DNA of 64,000 nucleotides, taken from positions 310,001-374,000 of the forward strand of contig NZ_JAFIMU010000013.1 of NCBI RefSeq assembly GCF_017302985.1, in the 5' to 3' direction. Position 1 is the stretch's first letter, and the number at the start of each line of letters is the position of its first letter. The stretch comes from Corallococcus macrosporus. Lineage in GTDB: Bacteria > Myxococcota > Myxococcia > Myxococcales > Myxococcaceae. Both the position numbers and the translations under genes were made by a program. The notes under the pieces are model-generated. The model saw only the letters and a list, made by a program, of their open reading frames with translations. It was not told the origin of the DNA and did no database searches. Positions 10,496-18,800 of this stretch are shown here, in pieces.

Positions 10496-12853
10496 ATGGA
10501 TCCGTTGTGGGGGGAGACGCTGAGGCGTCTGGATGCGCTGCTGGTCCAGGTGTGTGACCTGGAGGAGGCCCGCGCGTCGAAGCTTCGGGGTGAACAGGAG
10601 AGCGGCTGGGACGCCGTGCGCACCACGGTGCGACCCTCCGCGGCGGAGCTGGCCTTCAGCACCGCGCTCGTGGAGACGCCGCTCCTGGGCGCTTCGCCTC
10701 CCCTTCCCTTCGCCCGGCTGCGCGCGTCGCTGCGCATCGACACCGTGGAGGAGGAGGCGCTGCTGCTCTTGCTCGCGGCCTGGCTGGAGCCTCGCTACCC
10801 GCGCCTGTTCGCCGTGCTCCAGGACGAGACCGCGCAGGGCTGGAACGTGGAGCGGCTGCTGCTCACCGTGCTGGGCCGCACGCCCGCTCGCGCGCAGCGC
10901 TTGATGGCGTCGCTGACGGACAGCGGGCTGCTCGTGGGAGGCGGCCTGTTGCAGCCGGGCGCTGGCGCCTTTCCTCCCATGCTCCGGCCCGTGGACCTGG
11001 CTCCGGAGGTCCGCGAGGCCCTGCTGGAATTGCCCCGCCCCTCCGTGCTGGGCGACCTCACGCTGGAGTGGCATGGCGCGGACGCACCGCCGTCTGGCGA
11101 GCGCGCGGCGCCAGGGCACTTCGCCGTCGTGCATGGCGAGGGTGAACGCCTGGGCGTGGCGCTGGGGCTCGCCGCCGAGGCGGGGATGCCGCTGGTCGTC
11201 GCGCGGTGGGCCGGCACGCAGGAGCCTGCGTCCATGGCTCGGGCCGTCTGGCGCCTGGCCTCCGTGCGCGGCGCCGTGCTGGCCCTGGACGTGTCCGGGT
11301 GTGAGCGGGCGCTGGCGCTCTCCGTCACGGAGACGCTGTCGGGCCTGTGCCAGCGGTTCGGCGGGCGGGCCCTGGTGCTCGCGGACTCCGCGCAGCCGGT
11401 CGCCGTGCCGCACCACGAGGCCCCGGCCCTGGGCTTCATCCAGCGGCGCGCGCTGTGGCTGGAGGAGGCCCGGACCCGGGGACTGTCATTGACGGAGGCG
11501 GACGCGGGACGGCTGGCGTCTGGCTTTCGCGGCGGGCTCCAGGAGATCCGCCGCGTGTTCGATTCAGCTCCGGGAGGGAACGCGGACGCCCTTCGCGCCG
11601 CGGCGTCGCGGCTGGTGCAGGTGCCGCTGCGCCATGGCTACCGGCTGGAGACGTCCCGGACGTTCGCGGACCTGGTGGTGCGCGACACGACCCGCGCGGC
11701 GCTGGAGCGCCTGCTGTTCTACGTGGCCCAGCGCGACCGCGTCGCCGAGGAGCGCGGCCTGGCTCGCCGCTTCCGGCTGCACACCGGCCCGGTGGCCCTG
11801 TTCTCCGGACGCTCCGGCACCGGCAAGACGCTGGCCGCGGAGGTCATCGCCCACGCGGTGGGCCGGCCGCTGTACGTCGTGGACCTGTCGCGGCTCGTCA
11901 GCAAGTACGTGGGCGAGACGGAGAAGAACATCGACGAGGTGCTGTCCCACGGCGAGCGCGCGGGCGCGGTGCTGTTCTTCGATGAAGCGGACTCGCTGTT
12001 CTCCGCGCGCACGGAGGTCAGCAACGCCAATGATCGCTTCGCCAACCTGGAGGTCGGCTTCCTCCTCCAGCGCATCGAGCGTCACGACGGGCTGATCATC
12101 CTCGCCACCAACCTCCAGACCGCCATCGACGAAGCGTTCCTGCGCCGCTTCCATGCGCGCATCGAGTTCCCCTTCCCCGAGGTCGAGGAGCGCCGCCGCA
12201 TCTGGGAGCTGATGCTTCCGGAGGGTGTGCCCCGCTCGGGGACGCTCGACCTGGCGGGGCTGGCCCAGCGGCACCGGCTGGCGGGCGGCGACATCCGCAA
12301 CGCCGCGCTCAAGGCCATCTTCCTCGCCGAGCAGGCCGGTGCGCCGCTGGCCCAGGAGCACCTGGAGCGCGCCGTCGCCCTGGAGCTGTACGAGCTGGGC
12401 CGGCTGTCCCGGCGTCCGGAGGCGGATGCCCCCGCGGACGCGGGGACCCGGCTGCGCCGCGTGGCGGAGGTGTTCCAGGAGGCGCTGGACGCGCAGCTGC
12501 GCCAGCACTTCCTCAAGGAGATCCACATCCTCCACGGCTCTCCCACCCGGGAGGCGCTCGCGGGGAAGCGGCCCGCCGTGTCGCTCGCGCTGTACCGGCT
12601 GGCCGTCACCCAGAGCGGCGCGCTGCGGCTGGGCGTCATCGTCTCCGCCTGGTCCAACCGCGCGGAGGAGGAGCACGAGCTGCTCGGCGTGCTCCATGGG
12701 CTGCTGGCGCGCGGCCTCCCGCATGAGCTGGATGGCCGCAAGGTCACCCCTCGCGTCCAGGAGAGCTACGACTTCGACCTGCTCCACCGCTTCTGGAGCA
12801 GTCATGGACATCCCATCCGGGCCTCCCTGGTGCTGGACGTGGAGATGGCCTAG
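10496..12853 (+). CDS. eCIS AAA+ ATPase with fused Pvc16/DUF4255-like C-terminal domain
   Basis: A 785-residue protein matching the Afp15/Pvc15-type ATPase of contractile injection systems, thought to act in assembly or cargo loading. The AAA+ core is at about residues 400-640: Walker A GRSGTGKT (438-445), Walker B LFFDEADSLF (Asp496-Glu497), sensor 1 ATNLQTAID and an arginine finger in FLRRFHARIEFP. The N-terminal 400 residues are the less conserved part of the family. Residues of about 665-785 look like DUF4255, the Pvc16/Afp16 N-terminal domain: SLALYRLAVTQSG, then AWSNRAEEEHELLGVLHGLL, then LLHRFWSSHGHPIRASLVLDV. Afp15 and Afp16 are separate genes in Afp/PVC, so this is a fusion. I chose the ATG at 10496, behind CGGAGG. 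Confidence 0.9.
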   Translation: MDPLWGETLRRLDALLVQVCDLEEARASKLRGEQESGWDAVRTTVRPSAAELAFSTALVETPLLGASPPLPFARLRASLRIDTVEEEALLLLLAAWLEPRYPRLFAVLQDETAQGWNVERLLLTVLGRTPARAQRLMASLTDSGLLVGGGLLQPGAGAFPPMLRPVDLAPEVREALLELPRPSVLGDLTLEWHGADAPPSGERAAPGHFAVVHGEGERLGVALGLAAEAGMPLVVARWAGTQEPASMARAVWRLASVRGAVLALDVSGCERALALSVTETLSGLCQRFGGRALVLADSAQPVAVPHHEAPALGFIQRRALWLEEARTRGLSLTEADAGRLASGFRGGLQEIRRVFDSAPGGNADALRAAASRLVQVPLRHGYRLETSRTFADLVVRDTTRAALERLLFYVAQRDRVAEERGLARRFRLHTGPVALFSGRSGTGKTLAAEVIAHAVGRPLYVVDLSRLVSKYVGETEKNIDEVLSHGERAGAVLFFDEADSLFSARTEVSNANDRFANLEVGFLLQRIERHDGLIILATNLQTAIDEAFLRRFHARIEFPFPEVEERRRIWELMLPEGVPRSGTLDLAGLAQRHRLAGGDIRNAALKAIFLAEQAGAPLAQEHLERAVALELYELGRLSRRPEADAPADAGTRLRRVAEVFQEALDAQLRQHFLKEIHILHGSPTREALAGKRPAVSLALYRLAVTQSGALRLGVIVSAWSNRAEEEHELLGVLHGLLARGLPHELDGRKVTPRVQESYDFDLLHRFWSSHGHPIRASLVLDVEMA

Positions 12854-12883
12854 CGTTCCCTTCACTGATGGTGCGGGGGGACC

Positions 12884-15800
12884 GTGCGCATCCGTGAACA
12901 GGGCTCGAAGGCGTCCGCCAAGGCCACGATCCGGAAGGGTTCCGGACGCACTCCCTCGTCCTCCGCGGCCCTGCCCCGTGCACCGGGCGTCGTTCCCCGC
13001 GGCCCGTCCTCGTCCAATCCCGCGCGCGAGCTGGCCGCCCGGCTCGCTTCGCTGAAGGGCGCGCCCCCGCCGCTTCATGGGTCCGTGCTTCGCGAGACCG
13101 CGCGCGACCAGGAGCGCCGCTGGAGCGACCCGGCGTGGCGGACGCTGGGCGGTCCGCGCTCACACCTCTTCGAGCCGTGCCCCGGCCACCCGCCGGAGGT
13201 CGCGCTGCTCTCCACGCCCGGCGCCGTCGAGGCGGAGCTGGGCATCCATGGGCTCGCGCCCCAGCCGAACACCGGGCTCGCGCAGGCGTCAGGGGCCGCC
13301 CAGCCCGCGACGCTCGCGCAGCAGGAGGAGGACGCCCGGAGGCGTGAGGCGGCGCGAATGTCCGTGCTGCCTCCGGGCTCCGCGGATCAGCTCGGGGACC
13401 TGGCCGCGTGGCTGGCCGAGGCCCGCGCCTCCGACCTCACGCCCTCCACCCCACTGGAGCCCGGCCCGTTCACCGCAGGCCCCGCGACACTCGACGCCAA
13501 CGCCGGCTCGGCGAGCCTGGGGGGCAGCACGTCGCCCACCGGCGCGCTCCCGCCAGACACCACCGTCGATGTCCCCAACGCGGGCGGCGAAGGGGCCACG
13601 CCGGATCACGCACCCGCGCCCGCCGCCGTCCCCGCGGGAACGGCCCCAGGCGGCATGAACGAAGCCGCGCGCATCGACACGGTGGTGTCCGCGCTGGCCG
13701 CACGGAGCGGCGTCCGCATCGTCATCCGCCCGGCCTCCGGTGGCACCGGGCCTGGCGCCGTCGCGAAGCCTCCTCCCATCCAGACGGATGCCACGGTCGG
13801 CACGGGCCTTCCCGAGGACCGTCCCCCGCTCGCGGTCCCCGTGGCTCCGGCAGCGATGGACGCGCAGAAGCAGCTTGCGGACGCCCACGCCCAGGGCGTC
13901 CAGGGCATCCAGCAGGGCCTGGAGACCGCGCCGGAGCCGAAGGGGGCCATCCCGGTGGAGCCCCCTGCCCTGGCTCCGGCGCCGCCTCCCGCGCCCACGG
14001 CGGAGGCGCCCGTCTCGGCGGCGCCCATCCCCGCCGCTCCGGCGGTGAGCGAGGGCGCGGATCCCGTCACCGCGTGGAAGGGCCGCATCGGCGGCACCAC
14101 GGCGAAGGTGCCGGAGCCCAAGCTTCCTCCCGCGCCCCGCTACACGTTCAAGATCACCCAGGCCGCCGTGGACCCCAACGCGGTCCGCGCCGCGCGCCTC
14201 AAGCAACTGGAGGACGAGGGCAAGAAGGCCATCACCCCGGCGCAGCAGCCCAAGGACCTGCCCGCCATCCCGGACGACCCCACCGGCAAGGCCTCCTCGC
14301 TGGTGGACGTGAAGTGCGACCGGAAGCTGGAGGTCAAGGAAGCGAAGCTCCCCGACCTGCAGAAGAGCCCGCTGGGCCACGTGCCGGAGATCGGCTCGCA
14401 GCTCATGCGCGACGACGGCGGGCACATGCTGATCAAAGGCCCGCTCGGCGACCTCGTCTACAAGCCCGGCGGCCCGAAGCCCACCGACCCCGACAAGCTC
14501 AAGGACTGGACGCTCCTCCAGAAGAAGATCACCGCCGCGGCCGACAAGCAGAAGAAGGCGAACGTCCAGCCCAAGGAGCCCGCGAAGGGCATCACCGTCC
14601 TGGAACAGCCCGCGCCCGCGCCCATCAACGTCCCTGACTTCGCGCGCGTGGACATCGGCGACGTGCTGGCGCGGCTGCTCGCCGCCCCGGACAAGTACGC
14701 CGACGCCGCCGTCCAGAAGGCCCGCGAGGCGTACGTCCCCGGCGGCCTGGACGCGTCCTGGGGCACGGCGCTCGTCGCGGCGGAACGCCCCATCTTCGCC
14801 GCGGAGCTCCAGCGCGTCGCGGACGCCGCGCAGATCAAGAAGGAGGACCTGGACGCGAAGGTGGAGGCCCGCCGCAAGCAACTGGTGGACACGCACGCCG
14901 CCACCACCGACACGCTCAGCAAGGCCCACGAGGACGCGAAGAAGAGCCTGGAGGAGAGCGGCAAGACGTTCGCGGGCTCCCTGGCGCGCATGCGCGCCTC
15001 CATCGACGCGCAGTCCGAGGCCAAGGCCGCCGCCATCCAGGGCGGCGTGGACCTGACGGAGGCCCGCCGCAAGCGCGACGCCCTCATCGCCGCGGTCGAC
15101 ACCAAGGTGAGCAACTGGGTCGTCCGGTACGACCAGAACGGCAAGCGCTTCAAGGAAGCGTTCTCGAAGGCCGCGACGGACCAGATGCGCGCCTACGAGC
15201 TGGCCGCCCTCCAGGACGAGTGGCAGCTCAAGAAGGACGCCGGCGAGGATCCGGTGAAGCTCAAGGCCGCCACGGAGGCGTACCGCCCCACCAAGAAGTG
15301 GCTGGACGACCGCCGCAAGGAGATTGGCGCCGTCGTCACGAAGGCGAAGCGCGACATCGACCAGAGCGTGGAGCGCTACCAGCAGGAGCTGCGCGACGCC
15401 GGCAAGGAGGCCAAGGAGGTCATCCGCGACTGGCACGCGAAGCAGATCGGCTACGAGCGCGGCTTCTGGGACCGGCTGCTCGGGTGGATCCTCGACTGGC
15501 TGGCCGCCGCTCACGACGAGAGCCGCGCGTGGGAGGCCGCGCGGGCGCAGGAGAACAAGGCGTCGCTGGATCAGAACATGCTGTTCCTCGCGGAGGTGCG
15601 CCTGCGCCAGGGCGAGGAGCTGAACGAGGAGGCCATCAAGGGCAACAACGCGCTCAGCGAGGAACAGAAGGCCATCCTGCTCTCCTACTACGGCAAGGGC
15701 GGCAAGGACCCCGTGCAGGCGCTGGCGGAGGGCCTGGCGGTGCGCATCACCGGCCAGCGCAAGAAGCCGCTGCAGGAGGCGCTGGAGAAGGAGCTGCTCG

Positions 15801-18800
15801 CCTCCACCGACCTGGAGCGCCTGAAGGTCGTCGTCGACAAGCAGGAGCCCCTCTTCAGCAACCGCGCCCGCAACATCAGCCTCAAGGTCTGGGAGGGCGT
15901 GGACCAGTGGGGCACGGACGAGAAGAAGATCTTCGACGCGCTCGCCAACCTCAACCCGCTGCAGGGCCACTACATCGAGGTCCTCTACCAGCAGGAGCAC
16001 AACGAGAACCTGCGCGAGCGGCTCAAGAGCGAGCTGGACGACTACTTCAGCACCACCACGCACGACTGGGACAAGGCCGAGGCGCTGCTCTCCGGCAACG
16101 CGGCCAAGGCCGCCGCCGTGGAGCTCAACGACGCCATGGAGGGCACCTTCCTGGGCACGGGCCTGGGAACGGACGAGGCCGCCATCCTCACCCTGCTGCG
16201 CGGCAAGACGCCGGAGCAGATCGAAGCCATCAAGAAGGCCTACCGCGAGAAGTACAACAAGGACCTCGTCGCGCAGATGGACGACGAGCTGCGCAGCGGC
16301 GCGCTCAAGACGCACGACGCGGACGAGATGCACGCCCTGGTGGAGGGCCGCACCGAGGACGCGCGCGCCATCGAGATGGACCGCGCGATGCGCGGTGGGT
16401 GGTTCTTCGGCCTGGGCACCGACCGCCAGGCCATGGAGGGCGTCTACGACCGCATCCGCAAGGAGACGGAGGCCGACGCGCAGAAGTACGGCTGGGACTC
16501 CAAGACGCTCCGCGCGGAGCTGCTCAAGCGCAACCAGGCGATCGACGCCGCGTACGAGAAGCAATACGGCAAGGACTGGACCGAGCGCGTGGGCGGAGAG
16601 AGCGCGCTCAGCGCCGCGTTCCACGACGAGATGCAGGGCGACGAGCTCAAGCTCATCGAGGGCCTGCGCGACGACAAGGGACTCCAGGTGGATGCGGCGC
16701 GCATCCACATCGAGCACACCAGCGTCTTCTACGCCGACGACAAGATCATCCGCGACGCGATGTCCGCCGAGGGCAAGCGGCAGATCGCCGACGCGCGGCG
16801 CGACGGCTACCTGGACATGCAGGAGCGGATGGACATCGAGCGCGGGCTGGACGAGGCGAAGGTCAAGCCCGCCAGTGAAGGTCCGCTCACGGAGGAGGAC
16901 CGCAAGAAGGGCCGCATCAGCGAGCTGGAGTTCCTGGAGAAGTGGAGCCCGGAGAAGGTCCAGGCCCGCCTCGCGAAGGAACGCAAGGAGGTGGACGTCC
17001 AGGCGAAGGCGAAGGCCCAGGCCAACGCCCCGGCGAACATGAAGGCGCTGGCCGCCGAGTACGACTCGGCCTACGTGGAAGGCACCGAGCTGCAGGTCAC
17101 GTTCGATCAGGCCGTCCGGATGGACACGTCCGGCGCGGACCGGGAGGCCGTCGACGCGCTGCTGAAGAAGGGCTACCTCACCGACGCGGAGGTCGTTCAG
17201 TACGCCGTGCAGGGCGCCGGCACGGACGAGGACGCGCTCAAGGAGGTCCTGGCCGGCAAGACGAAGGCGGAGATTGAAGCCATCGCCGAGGAGTGGGCGA
17301 AGAACAACCCGCCCGACCCTGGCGACACGCGCACGCCCTACCAGCGCTTCCGGGACCGGTTGGACGAGGACCTCAGCGGACGCGAGGAGTTCGACATCCT
17401 CGACCTGGTGGACTTTGGCGAGCCCGTCACGCCCCAGGAGAAGGCGGATCGCGCGTGGCGCCGCGTGGACTTCGAGGCGCGCTCCACCAACGGCATGGCG
17501 TCCGCGGAGTACCAGCTGGTGCTGGATCAGGCCTCCGCGCTCTCCGCCGAGGTGGCCGCGCTGGAGCGGCACGAGCGGATGCGCCCCAGGCCCGGGGACA
17601 CGAACTACACCGTCGACGGGCTGCGCACCTGGCAGGACGACTGGGAGAAGAAGACCGAGCGCGTGGCGGTCCAGGCGGAGCACGCCGACGAGTCAGTGAA
17701 GATGCACCGCGAGCAGGTGGACTTCGTCACCGACCGGCTCGTGAACATCCTGGGCGCGGTGGTGATGGCCGTGGTGGTCGCCATCGGCGTCGTCGTCAGC
17801 ATCTTCTTCCCGCCGGCGGGCGTGGGGTTCTGGGCGGCGTTCGGCGCGTTCATGGCCAGCTCCACGGTGCTGGTGGGCACGGCGGTGGCGACGGCCGCCG
17901 TGATGATGGCGACGAAGGCCGCCATGAAGGGCTCCGCCTACGGCTGGGAGGAGGCGGCCACCGACGCGGGCGTGGGCGCGCTGGACGCGCTCACCGCCGC
18001 GGCGACGGCGGGCATGGGCTCCAAGCTGCTCAAGCTGGGATTCCTGGCGCGCATGGCCGAGGAAGGCGGGATGCTGGCGCGCATGACGGCGCACGGCCTG
18101 GCGCAGGGCGCCGAGGGCCTGGTGCAGTCCGTGCCCTCCGCCTTCCTGGGCAACGTCCTCAACGACGAGAACTACAAGGGCGGCAACGCGCTCTTCAACG
18201 TGCTGGCGGGCACCGCGATGCAGGCGGCTCCGGGCGCCGTCCTCGCCGGCGGCATGGGCGCGCTGGGCGGCATCGCGAAGCCCCACGTGCCGCCGCGCAC
18301 CGGGGACCTGCTCCACTTCCGGGGCACGCCGCAGGAGCGGCTGACCCTCTTCAAGAAGTGGAAGGCGGAGAACCCCGCCGGGAACATGAAGGAGTTCCTG
18401 CGCGAGTTCGACGACGGGCTCATCAAGCAGCTGTCGAACGACTTCGACAAGAAGCAGCTCCAGCGCGCCATGCGCAAGGAGCTGCTGGAGCACATCCCGC
18501 CCGCGCAGCGCAAGGCCTTCGCGAACACGCCCATCGAGCTGGTCTCCGAGGCGGACTTCCAGAAGCTCACCGGCAGCAAGACGGGCCAGGCCGTCACGAT
18601 GTTCCGGCGGGGCAAGCCCACCATCGTCCTCAAGGCGGGCGCGGACCTGTCGGAGCTGGGCGAGGAGGGCCTGCACCTGCTCCAGCGCCACGACAAGGCG
18701 ACGCGCGACCTGGTCAAGTCGCTGGACGAAACGGCCCTGCGCCACTGGGACAAGCTGCCCATCGAGAAGCAGGTCCAGCTCTACCGCAACAAGCTGCGTC

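Noticed and set aside
13289-17683. A 1464-codon minus-strand frame opposite the giant gene
   Set aside because: Low-complexity Arg/Leu/Val composition with no motif; codon bias fits the plus-strand giant gene.
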